Source: Morella rubra (Eukaryota; Streptophyta; Magnoliopsida; Fagales; Myricaceae). From it: a stretch of DNA of 64,000 nucleotides. Every line of letters begins with the position of its first letter. The first letter of the stretch is position 1. The DNA is taken from assembly GCA_003952965.2 (NCBI GenBank), contig CM025849.1, forward strand, positions 2,054,944 through 2,118,943, read 5' to 3'. The position numbers and the translations under genes were made by a program. This document shows positions 42,527 through 53,600 of the stretch, piece after piece. The notes beneath the pieces were generated by a model, which worked only from the letters and a program-made list of their open reading frames with translations, ran no database searches and had not been told where the DNA came from.

Positions 42527-44668
42527 TTGGGAGAGAACCCAAGGTCGAACATGTTGTTGCAGCCATATTCCAATGGAGGCCGGATCAAGTACATTGCCAT
42601 CCAACGAGATCGTTTTGAAGATTTGGAGTCGTCCTCTCTTTGGATGAAAGACAAGATGGAGGAGACCACCACCACCATGGCTCACATGCAAGGAGCTATA
42701 GACATGGTTAACAGGGCAGCTGAAGAGAATAGGAGAGCAGTGGAAAGGATGCGGCAAGACTTACAAGCAGTGTTGGCAAGACTTGGTGGAGAGCCAAGAG
42801 GAGGCAACCATGTACAAGCCGCAAGGATGAAGGAGAATAGGAGGGAAGATGTTCATCTCGAAGAGGGAAGAGAAACTCACCTATCCGAATCCATAAGAGA
42901 AGAGCCTAGACCGCGGTAACCACTTAGAATGGATGGACTTGTAGAGAATGAGCATGAAGTAGTCGAGAGGTGGCTACGTGAAGAGTCCAACCATGGTGAT
43001 GATGATCATGGAAGGTCGGAAGATGGAGTTGGAGGTAGTTGGTATAGGGATGAAAGATCCTAAGGTCAAACCTATGATGATGCTAGAAGGCAAGAAAGGC
43101 CCCAGAGGGATCGTGACTATGATCGTGATGGAAATCGGTATAACAACCGAGGACCTAGAAGGCAAAACTATCATAGAGGTGATCATGATGAAGATGGTGG
43201 AGATGGAAATCGGTTTCACAACCGAGGACCTAAGAGACCTAAGATAGAGTTCCCGAAGTTTAGTGGAGGTGATCCACATGAATGACTTGACAAGGTGGAG
43301 CACTACTTCCATGTCTATGAGGTGTGGAGGGAAGAACGAGTTACCACCGCATGTTTCTATCTTGATGGCAAAGCAAGCAAGTGGTGGAAGTGGATTCAAG
43401 CCCAATATGAGAAGGAAATAAGAAGGCTCGGGTGGACAGCTTTTGAAAGGGAGTTGCTCATGCAATTTAGGCCCTCACCTATTGTCAACCATCATGGCCA
43501 ATTGGCCAAGCTAAAGCAAGAGGGCAAGGTGCACACATATGTGGAGGAGTTTCGACAACTCCAAACTTTAGTGAGGGGTTGGTCCTAGGAGGCACTCATT
43601 GGCACCTTTGTGGATGGGTTGAAGCCTTGGATAGCTAAGGAACTCAAGTTGAAATAGCCCACTAGATTACAAGAAGCAATGAGGATGGCCGAGATCCTTG
43701 AAGATAGCCACCGGTTTGAGAAGAAGCATGTCAAGGAGGAAGCAGCTAGCAAGGAAGATGAACCCTTGCAATCCGAGAGACCTTCAAGGGGAAAGGAGGT
43801 GGTTGAAGAGTTTAGGAAGAAAAAGAATGACCTAATGAAGCTTAGCCGGGAAGAGCTTGCTGAGTACCTCAAAAAGCGATTATGCTTCAACTGTGGAGAA
43901 AGGTGGAGTCCTGACCATCAATTCAAGAAGGCCAAGCTCATGCTCATGATTGATGAGTGCAAAGAGAAGTCAAGTGAGGAACACGGGCATACGGAGCACA
44001 CTAGTGATAGTGAGTTGAGTCTTAATGCCATGACCAACATTGAGAAATCCTCAACCATGACATTCATAGCTTCAATGGGCGAGCATAATGTCACCTTGTT
44101 GGTGGATAATGGGTCTACCCACAACTTCATCAACACCCATCTTGTTACTAAGGCGGGCTTGCATGGAGAGGAGATAGAGGCAATTGAGGTGAATCTTGCC
44201 AACGGTGGGAAGATGAGATGCAAGAAAATAGTAAAGGCGGTTTCCATTGATGTCCAAGGTATACATGTTGTTGTTGATCTATATGTACTTTCCTTGGATG
44301 AGTTGGATGTGGTCTTAGGTGATGCTTGGTTAAAAGACATTGGCAAGATCATACTTGATTATGGTAGGAGGAGTATGGAGTTCACCCTAGGTGGTAGGTT
44401 GGTTACTTGGAGTATGAGTGGGCTAACCAGAAGGGAAGCAACTTGGGAAGACTATGACGAGATAGCCCTAAGGTTTCTAGAATTTACCCTTGAGGACAAG
44501 GGTACACTTTATGGAAGGGGGATTGACAGGATCCCCAGTGAAGACCACGACCTGGACTACTACGAGTGGGAAGATGAGGGGCAAAAGGCGGCACCAGTGA
44601 CCAACCAGTGCGCTCCTAACACGCCTCAAGCGCGCAAGGCCGAAACAGAAACATTGTCAATTGATTAG
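42527..44668 (+). pseudogene. Degenerate gag-protease ORF of TR-GAG element
   Basis: One reading frame holds the whole protein, interrupted by five in-frame stops (near 42917, 43062, 43283, 43586, 43655). Order: coiled, charged N-terminus; Gly/Arg/Asp-rich linker; retrotransposon Gag domain (HYFHVYEVWREERVTTACFY, ASKWWKWIQ, FVDGLKPWIAKELK); a CCHC-like knuckle CFNCGERWSPDHQF whose last Cys is Phe; an aspartic-protease-like region LLVDNGSTHNFI where the usual D-S-G is D-N-G; then direct read-through into LTR2. Most stops can be explained by C-to-T or G-to-A changes from Gln or Trp codons. Confidence 0.88.
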
Positions 44669-45559
44669 GACGGGTGAACCGACCAGGGCAGCCAAAGCCG
44701 GCTGATCGATCAAGGCCGGCCAGGAAGACTGACCGACCAGGAAAGCCAAAGCATGCCGACTGACCAGGACATCCCAGGCGTGCTGATCGACCAGGAGCCC
44801 AGCGATACTTATGCCGACATGCCACCAGTCAGTCGCAGACAGATCAGGACCAGCTTAAGACCAGTTCGGAGTGTAGCTGCAGAGTGACCACGTTTTTTAT
44901 GGAAATATCTTCAGCGATTGGTTTCCTTCCTTGAAGCGATACGATGAATCATATCTTCTATATTCGAATGTTCTCCAAAAGTCTAGAATATTATCTTTCC
45001 TTTTTTAGTTCGGTTTATTAGGCATGTTATATCAAATCTACTTGATCAACGGATTAATTCCTAAAGATCAGTGATTTGATTTAGATTTGAGTTGATTCCA
45101 ATAGGGTTTGTAAGCACCTAAAGATGTCTATATAAACACCCTTAGGTGCATTAGTGAGGGGATATCGAGAATAGTCGAGTCTTGGAGAGCCTGAGTGCTT
45201 TCAAGGAGTGTTTTGGCCGAACATAGGCACGTATATGCTAAGTCAGTGTCAGGCTAATAACCTTGTCGCTTGGGATTCATTCTAGGCTAATAACCTAGTT
45301 TGGGTACCCGTTCTTGGGCTAATTAACCCTTGATCGGGATTATTATTGTGTTCTTGTGGTTCTTGGGCTAATTAACCCTTAACCACGTTCTTCGTTCTTC
45401 GTAATAATATCTCGAGTGTTCTCCATTTGTGTTGTTAGATCCTATATTTCAGCTCGTGTGTTGCCAAGAACGGTTTAGGAGGATCGATTGCGTGATCGCG
45501 TTCGAATCACTTGGCGGGAGTTGGCGTTGTTGTGACGGCCTAAACCGGGGTCCCTAACA
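44524..45559 (+). repeat. TR-GAG 3' LTR
   Basis: Nearly collinear with the 5' LTR (1036 against 1028 bp) with scattered substitutions, so the insertion is not very recent. Confidence 0.9.
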
Positions 45560-45564
45560 GCGTG
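45560..45564. repeat. 5-bp target duplication, right (TR-GAG)
   Basis: GCGTG, partner of 41352-41356. Confidence 0.7.
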
Positions 45565-45651
45565 CCAAAGCTCATACAGCTATTGGAAACATTATACAGA
45601 GCCTGTTCTAAATGGTCAAAAACAGGACCTAATGCAATTTATAAAGCTTAC

Positions 45652-45754
45652 CAACTTCTTTTACTGGGTCTCCTTTGAATGATGTATACACCGTCTTGGT
45701 ACAAGTGCCAGCGTAGACTATCAAGTCTTCAGCAAACTCTCTTTTGGCAGGATC
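45652..45754 (-). other. Orphan exon-like block
   Basis: A 103-bp minus-strand block with acceptor ATGTTGTAG and donor GAAGTTG|GTAAGC. It reads DPAKREFAEDLIVYAGTCTK, then TVYTSFKGDPVKEV without a stop. The splice signals and frame look like a real internal exon of a soluble enzyme-like protein that I cannot name. Sequence around it, to 46195, includes a possible first exon (46020-46190, minus strand) with a Ser/Thr/Phe-rich start like a transit peptide. No complete gene could be built. Confidence 0.35.
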
Positions 45755-46195
45755 CTACAACATTTACTTTGTTAAATACCTATAGAAAGAGGGAGAAAGA
45801 GACAGAGACATAGAGGCGTTGAAAATCAAGGGAGCAACAGAATTATGCAAATCAACACAGACATGTCTTCTTCAAGTTCAAAAACAAAAAAAAATGTCTC
45901 GTAGAAAAGAAAACAACAAATATCCCTATAGGTTGTAAGTGTAAAGGGACTGTAACACTTGAGCACAATAAACTATTAAACTCTAAAGAGATTATCAGGA
46001 AATCAGAACATCAGGTACACTGTTACGGTTGTCGGTTGTAGTGAAAGTTTTCGAAGCAAATGAAAATATTTCAATATTGGACTTATTGGAGAAGAAGGAG
46101 AAGTGGGCTGCCGGCTGGAAGGTGAAGGAGGCGACGGTGATGGCAGCAACTAGACGAGGAGAAGGAAGAGTCAGGAGTGGAGACTTTGCAAATAT

Positions 46196-46356
46196 AAGCC
46201 TATCGGGTAGGTCAGTTCGGTCGATGCCCGACAGAATAAAGGGCGGGCTCCGGCGTTTTAGGCCTGCCCACGCTCTGGCCCGCACATAGCCCAACACTAT
46301 TCGGTTGGGTGTGGTCGGATTGGGCGGGTTGGGTGCACAGTGAACAACCCTACTCA
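46196..46356 (-). mobile_element. hAT-type MITE fragment
   Basis: Minus-strand start AGGGTTGTTCACTGTGCACC followed by GGGT/CCGACC-rich subterminal sequence, a common look of plant hAT MITE ends. Only one end is clear and no target duplication was found. Confidence 0.4.
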
Positions 46357-46624
46357 TAGGGGCAAATCCTAAAAAAATAAAAAAAAAAAATTATTATTAT
46401 TATTTTGACAGAACTAACCGAGCCTAAACCCAGATCTCTCCGGCCTAGATCCGTCACTAAAGGAGATCATTTGGTCCACCTATCTCTCGTGATCCACAAC
46501 CACTCGAGTTTATTTACTTTGACATATTGTTTCAAACAAGAAACATTAAAAAGCAAAATAGTATTACATTCACCCTATTTCCTGAAAATTTGGACTCATA
46601 AAGTGACTGTCTTGCACATGGATA

Positions 46625-48890
46625 TTTTTTTTTTTGGGTAAATGTCAGTATATTCCTAAAACGACAGTAAGCCAATGTTTAGATACAAGGGCAACAAGAA
46701 CAACCCAATAAACACACCCTCTAAAATACCAAACTACACCCAGTCAACCAAAAAACAGACTACAACAACTACAACATAGAAACCATCCCACTACGTTAAT
46801 GGTTAATTCGGCAAAACAAAGTATTTGCAGCAGTCCAACAATAAAGATTCCACGTTCATATAGAGCACCCAGCGTCAAACATTTCAAGAGAGACACTCCA
46901 CTTCGCAAGGAGCTCAATGTTAGAAGCCGTCTTCTTAACTCTACTAAACGCGCTTACTTTTGCCTTAACAAGAGACATGATCTCCAACAACACATGCACT
47001 AGTCGCCTTTCCTTGTTAGCAAAACACCTCTGGTTCCTTTCCCACCAAATAGAATAGACAAAGGTCGAAAATACCAACCTGTTCATAGATTCAAAGGAGT
47101 TTCCTTTCAAATTCACCGGACACCACTCTGTCTCCACAGTTGTTTCCCAGTTCCTCTGTGCCCTTGGAAAACCACACTTATCCCCCAATAAGCACTAGAT
47201 ACGTCTAGCAAAGGTACATTCAAAGAATAAATGGTTCAAGTCCTCTATCCTAGCTTCATAGAAATTGCATACTCCCGTAGCCTTTCTATTGTATTTAGTC
47301 TCCCCCAAATTGCAAGCCACAGAACAAACCAGAATCTGGGAACATTCTCATTAAACCAGAGTAGATGGTGCCACAATCAAACAATCCACTCTACTTGTTT
47401 GGAGCAGGCAAACCACACTGGCAATGGAGAATTTTCCATTTGCATTCCAGCTCCACTTCTCACTTCTAAAAGGATGGGATCTAAAGCTATCAGGGGTAGC
47501 CCTAGCAACAGTTTCCAAAAGAGGGAAGGGTCGCCCCGAGGCCACCTCCAATTCAATTCAATCAGCTCCTTGACAGCGGCTGAAGTCCCCAAGGCAGCAC
47601 CCCTCAACTCATTTGGGCTTACTCGAGCAATAAAGGGCCCAAGAGGATGCCAGTTATCTTGCCAAACCTGGGTATTCTCTCCATTTCCTACTTCATATTT
47701 CACTCCATCGCTAACCACCTCCCGAAGTTTGAGTAGTTTCCTCCAGTTCCATGAGCAATTACCAAAGGGTTGTAGGTCCCATAGCGATCTACCCCGTATC
47801 AGATTATCCTTCACCCAACTTACCCAAATCGAATATTGCTCACCTTCCTTAAACAAATGCCATATATATTTGGCCATGGCAGCCTTGTTCCACACCTTTA
47901 GGTCCACCTGCCCAAGACCTCCCTGATGTTTTGGAAGACAATCAGACCAAGCCAAAAATGCTTGAAGAATACTCTCCACCATCTTAATGACTGAGCTTGA
48001 TAGCATAAAGAGTGACGACCAGTACCCCTAAATTGCATAGAGGATAGCCTTGATTAGCTGCAGCCTTCTCGCGCACGAGAGATAGTTGTTAGTCCAGCAG
48101 CGCACCTTGGCCAGAATCCAATCTCTAAGCGCTTGGCAGTCCACTCTTCTATGTTTGGCTGAAATTAAAGGCACGCCCAAGTATCTCATCGGTAATGCCC
48201 CCTCCTGGTAGCCCAAGACATCTAACAGTACATTCCTCAATTCCTTGCTTGTCAGTCTGCTGAGTCCTCTCTGATCTCTTCTGCGGTGTTTGAGAGTGAT
48301 TCCCTTTGCTCTTGCCGCATTGTTAATGATCCCACCTTCCTCTTGGAAGGCCCGTTGTTGTTCCATGCCAACCTCATTAGAGACTTCCTTCGGAGACATC
48401 CTGATTGGCGGTTGAACTGGATCTCTCTGAAGCAAAACCTCATGGCCCATCGTTTGGCTGCTTGGATTGCCACTATCTATGTTTTTTATGCTCTAGATAT
48501 TTCGTGTTTACCCTTGTATGTCACGTCTGCTGATGATCCTTTGGATCCCCCTTGATGTAACATACTTTGGTGTTTATTTGCTTAGGAAAAAAAAAAGGGA
48601 CGCCACTAAGAAACATATTGCTCTTGGCAGGGTTCAGCTTCAAGCCCGAAATCTCCTCAAAGTCGAAAATGCAGTGCTTAATGATTTGGACAGCATCTTT
48701 AGTTCCTAGATAAAATAGCAATAAATCATCCGCAAAACACAAATGCGTGATTTTCGTCTTACTGCACTTCCAATGGAACTTGAACTCCCTTCTTGCAGCG
48801 ACTTGCTTCGTAAGGCCCGAGAAGACTTCCATCACCAAGGTAAAGAGGTAAGGATTCAATATGCATAAGTGTTGTATACCATCTAACATC
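46625..48890 (-). mobile_element. LINE-1 copy 3, 5'-truncated
   Basis: T run (poly(A) complement) at 46625-46636. The minus strand reads: reverse transcriptase (NPYLFTLVMEVFSGL, HLCFADDLLLF, GLKLNPAKSN), then PMRYLGVPLIS, QGGLGQVDLKVWNKA, VGNGENTQVWQDNWHPLGP and the C-terminal zinc-binding region (NQRCFANKERRLVH). There is no RNase H after that, unlike LINE copies 1 and 2, so this is a different L1 lineage. It is broken by frameshifts and by a foreign LINE tail (48290-48596). A 39-bp duplication (CATCCAAATTGATTGC twice) sits at its 5' junction. Host sequence similar to 15990-16110 flanks both sides (46530-46592, 48925-49000). Confidence 0.87.
48290..48596 (+). mobile_element. LINE RNase H tail inserted in LINE copy 3
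   Basis: The plus strand reads FLRRHPDWRLNWISLKQNLM, AHRLAAWIA, which is the end of a LINE RNase H domain, then a short 3' UTR and an A run (48587-48596). It is opposite in orientation to the surrounding LINE copy 3 and splits its reverse transcriptase between KSNMFLSGV and ELRNVLLDVLG. Confidence 0.75.
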
Positions 48891-49016
48891 CAAATTGATT
48901 GCCTAGAAAGAAAAAAAGAAAGACATCCAAATTGATTGCAAATAGAATAAATGTCAAAGAATCGTGAATCCGGGCTGTCAACTGAGCATGACGGCACAAA
49001 AATAATAATAATAATA

Positions 49017-49328
49017 AAGGGTTAAATAAGCTTTTCACCGATTGAGATTTTGATACTTTGCATATGCAAGTATTGATTTTCGTTACATTTTGCTCTTTAG
49101 CTACCAACTATTTACACTTTACACCTCTAACCATTAATTTGAGTAGATATTACTATTTTATATTCAGTGAAATGATAATTTTAACCTTATATTTTGTTTG
49201 AGAGTACGTAAAATTAGAACCAAAATAAACAATTGATAATTGAGGGTCGAAATATAACAAAATCGGTAACTTAGGGATGCAAAGTGTCAAAATCTCAGTA
49301 ATCAGGAGTGCAAAGTGTATTTATCCTT
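49017..49328. mobile_element. Fold-back MITE 3
   Basis: Inverted arms: GGTTAAATAAGC...GATTTTGATACTTTGCAT at the left, and the complement of AGGATAAATACACTTTGCAC...GATTTTGACACTTTGCAT at the right. Non-coding. It is of the common 'column' type whose arms read like GATACTTTGCAT. Confidence 0.7.
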
Positions 49329-50400
49329 AAAAACAAATTAACATTTTTCACATATGTGTTCCTGGTGCTTTGGGAAGTTAATTCGGTAGGAATGAGACCA
49401 AAGTAGCTAATTTAACACATTATTCGTTTAACAACTTTGGTCTTGAAACTTTCCTTATTATATATAATTATTTCGTACTGATCTTGATTTTATAATAAGA
49501 TAATTGCATGATCTTTCCTATATTTTTTATTTTATTTTATAGATTTGTGGGACATGAACTTGGTAAACTAGATTTGATTGATCTGAATACTGGCCATAGA
49601 TTAAGCCATTTTGATAAGATCGTACTTTAATTTGGAGCAATGAGTTTTACGGTTATTCATAAAAAAAATAAGACCGGGAATAATAATGGTAAAACTCTTT
49701 TCTCTGTTTTTTTTTTTTTTTTTGCCCCTGAGAAAACCAGAGGAAGAATAGAAGTAGATGGCCTGGACTAATTAGGTGAGAGCCTCAAGTCTACTCTACA
49801 AGTACACTAACTGCATGGATAAATATAGTAATCACTCTTGTTAACGTTGTTTAAATGAACCGTCGACATTTGAACCAAAATATCTCAGAGCCAAATTGTT
49901 GTTGATATCACGTACGTTCGGTGACGCAAAGCGTACCTTCCTATAGCTAGTTGAGGATGTTAGACTAAAGAGCGTTTGATTGCTTTCGATATTGTATTTC
50001 CGAGAACCGAAGTGCATTTTTAGACGGACAAGGCCAAGAGAAGGCCAAAAATTAAGTTCTTGTTTTAACACTAGAAAAGGATACTAAAAACCAGTATAAA
50101 TTAAGAAATGAGCTGGAAATGTCAAGAGTCTGTTGCTGTCCTAATCCGACTTGTTCGCAATCAGGTAGGGGATATGTCTTAATTTGCACATCCAGAGAGA
50201 TGACCGGCGTACCACAGCTTTTGAGGTTGTTAATAAATCACGAGGTAACAAATTAAGATAGTGTTTTTTTTAAAAACAAAGATAGTTAACTTTGCTTATA
50301 AAGGTACCTAACGATCGTGTAATCTCCTTTGGTGTCAATTTGCCCATAGGGTAGTGATCCGTACCTCTCGCATGCGAAGTGAACGCTCTTCCATGTGTCT
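49329..50400. other. Intergenic upstream of GDPDL gene 1
   Basis: AT-rich non-coding sequence with T runs (49707-49723). No conserved frame was seen. The last ~100 bp turn CT-rich as the promoter begins. Confidence 0.5.
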
Positions 50401-50417
50401 CTCTCTCGCTTGCTCTC

Positions 50418-50424
50418 TATATAA
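50418..50424 (+). promoter_or_regulatory. TATA box of GDPDL gene 1
   Basis: TATATAA, 79 bp upstream of the ATG, following a CT-rich stretch (CTCTCTCTCGCTTGCTCTC). Transcription would start about 30 bp downstream. Confidence 0.65.
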
Positions 50425-50496
50425 GCTGAGCAAATCTCACGAATACTCAAAGAAAATCTGATCTTTGTACAAGTTATTCAGCTAGCTTTTCCGGCA

Positions 50497-50628
50497 ATGT
50501 GGAACTCACGGAGTGGGACGTTCTTTCTTCTTCTGCTTCACTCGGTGGTGTTAGCTCTGGGGTCTGCTCAGGGACCACACCAGACCAGTCCGTGGCTTAC
50601 ACTTAGCGGTTTGTGTTTTGCCTCAAAG

Positions 50629-50666
<38 letters not shown>

Positions 50667-53600
50667 CCCTTATTTTCGGTTTTATATGATTTTGATTACT
50701 CTGCTCTGTTCTTTCTTGCCGAGAAAACGCAGCGAAGGAGAAGTACTGGTTGAATCTGAGAGAGTTCTAATTATGTATTTTTTTTTTATTCTTTTAGTAT
50801 TCTTGTTATTCTCTGACACATCTAACTTAGCTGATCTGCTTAGATTATACTTGACATGGGATTCCGTCGACTCACGAGAAACTTCAGTCATAATGTTTAG
50901 CTACATGTTCTGTCGGCTAATTAACTCGATATGATTTGATTAACATGTAGGTAATCGGCCTTTGGTGATTGCACGCGGTGGGCTTTCAGGGCTATTTCCT
51001 GATTCTAGTGGCACGGCCTATGACGCGGCCAAGCAGCTTAGCTTACCCGATGTACAGTTATGGTGTGATGTGAAATTGACAAAGGATGGAGCTGGGATTT
51101 GTGTGCCGAGCGTCATGCTGGACAATTCCACTAACATTAGTAGTGTTCTCAAAAACAGGGACAAGGTTCAACTTGTTAATGGGGTCCCTACCCGAGGATG
51201 GTTTTCTGTGGATTTCTCCCTCGAAGAGCTAAAAGAAAATGTCTTCCGTAAGTATATATCATGAGTTGCCGTAAACGTTTCTTTTTCTGCATTCCCTTCG
51301 AGATTCTTGAACGTCTTGTGAGAAAATATGAGAGGGGAACTGGATTATCAAGGTTCAATTTTTTTGCTACCAATGTGTTTAATTATAAGAGTCACTTTGT
51401 TATATGCTCTCCCTCCGGCTCCTCTGACAAATGTTATAGCACGCGCCTTGAAGCCGTGCTGTGAATGTACTGTTTTGCACAAGCAACTTCTGATGCGAAT
51501 TTTCCTCTGTTTCCAACCAGTAAATCAAGGAGTCTATTCTCGAACTAACAGGTTTGATGGTATTGGCTCCCTTATTCTCACTGTTCAAGAACTGGCTATA
51601 ACGAAACCACCAGGCTTATGGTTGAACATCCAGGTAAATCAAAAATTATAGACTCTTTTCATTGAATTGATCTCCTCTTGTGCTGTAATATGCATGGGCA
51701 TTAATTCCTCCAGCAAACAACATTTTTTGGTTTTGGATCCCTGACCAGATACTATAATTGTTGGCTGAATTGAAGGTCTAATTTTAAAAAGGGAAAAATG
51801 TAAAATAAGTTCCTGTAGTATACACGAAAATCGAATTAGTTTTCGTACTAACAAAAGTATAAAATTTGTCACTCCTATCCCACTTTTGTTTGTTGTTGGT
51901 CTTTTCACTAAAAATTGATTTTATACTTTTGTAGAATAGAAGAGATAAATTTTATACTTTTGTTATCACGAGCACTATTTTCGTGTATACCACAAGTAAT
52001 AATTTTGTATTTATCCCTTTAAAAAGAGATAAACATATAACACGTGAATGGTTCATCACTCCATGTTCATGTCCATTTCAAATATGGTGCAGTGTAGGTC
52101 CTACGTCAAATAGCAAATGCTGCAATTTTAAATTTAATAAATATGAAAAGACAATAGTAGAAGTAAATATTTTTTGGCACTTTGCTAATTAATGATGCCC
52201 ATTGTCAAAAAAACATTCAACTCAGTAGCTTCTACTACTCCCACAAATTTGGGCCACCATTATTTGAATCCTGCTTCGCCCTTGGCTCTATAGATGCTTC
52301 TCTAATCATGCAGGATCTGGCTTCTCTTCTATCATTTTGACCAACCCTTTTAATCCCAACACTTTTGCAGGACGATGCGTTCTTCACCCAACACAATTTG
52401 AGTATGAGAAGCTTTATACTTTCCGTGTCGAAAAGTGTCGTAGCTAGTCATATTTCATCTCCGGAGGTGGCCTTCCTGAGAAGTATTGCAAACCGGTTTA
52501 AACCGGAAACTACAAAACTGGTCTTCCGGTTTCTAGGACAAGATGAGATTGAGCCTTCCACCAAAGATACCTATGGCTCTCTGCTAAAGAATCTTACATT
52601 TATCAAGTCATTTGCATCTGGAATTCTTGTTCCCAAGGATTACATGTGGCCTGTAGACACAACTCTTTATTTACAACCTCATACCTCTGTTGTCGCGGAT
52701 GCTCATAAAGAAGGGCTAGAAGTTTTCGCATCCGACTTTGTAAATGACCTTCCACTCAGCTATAATTACAGTTATGATCCCCTATCTGAGTGCTTATCTT
52801 TCATCGACAATGGCGTCTTCTCTGTTGATGGGGTGCTGACAGACTTTCCAGTTACTTCATCCGCGGCCATGGGTGAGTTATTTACTTCCACTTGGTAAGA
52901 ATAGTGTCCACCTAGATACCATGCATATGTACGAAATTTTACTGTATTGATTCATTATTGAGTATTCTCAGCTGTTTTGATTTCTGTACCTTCCAAATGA
53001 AGCTTGATTTGGGTACCTGAATCCCTTGGAAAATCCATTGGAGTGGTCATGATCAATCAATTGAGCTTCTAATTGGAACTTGTTGGATTTGGCTATCAGG
53101 GGTTTGATAATTTTTTTCTCCTACTGCAGATTGCTTCGCTCATCTAGGCAACAATGCTTCAGTGCAAGGTCTATCACTGTTGCATCTCCCTTCTGACAAA
53201 ACTTTGGTCCTTTTCTTCTCAGAACTGACTGATGATGATGGCGAACTGCATGTTTCTAAGGCATCACTTTTTTTGTTTTGTTTCAGAATTTACTTCTAAA
53301 TTAACCTTCTTCTTTCACTGTACTGATTATCCAGGGAAGCCTTTGGTAATCTCTAAATATGGAGCAAGTGGAGATTACCCTGGCTGTACAGACTTAGCAT
53401 ATACGAAAGCAATCGCAGATGGAGTAGATGTACTTGACTGCCCCGTTCAATTGACGAAGGATGGGACACCAGTTTGCTTGAGCTCAGTAGATCTGACTCA
53501 GAGTACTACAGTTGCTCAATCAAGTTTCAGCAACTTTCGCACTACTATTCCAGAAATTGGGGACGGCCCTGGAATATTTACCTTTAAGTTGACATGGAGT

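Larger units (their letters stand above)
41357..45559 (+). mobile_element. TR-GAG type LTR retrotransposon
   Basis: A 4.2-kb element: LTRs of ~1.03 kb starting TGACAGGATCCCC and ending GGGGTCCCTAACA, a 5-bp flanking duplication, the primer-site region TTTGGTGCTTTCATTGAGAG after LTR1 and a purine tract GGAAGGGGGAT before LTR2. The single coding region gives Gag and a protease-like domain; reverse transcriptase, RNase H and integrase are missing. Gag-only elements of this design are known as TR-GAG and rely on Ty3/gypsy relatives. Confidence 0.9.

Noticed and set aside
42974..43465. 163-codon minus-strand frame
   Set aside because: Antisense of the gag frame, which has clear domain motifs on the plus strand.
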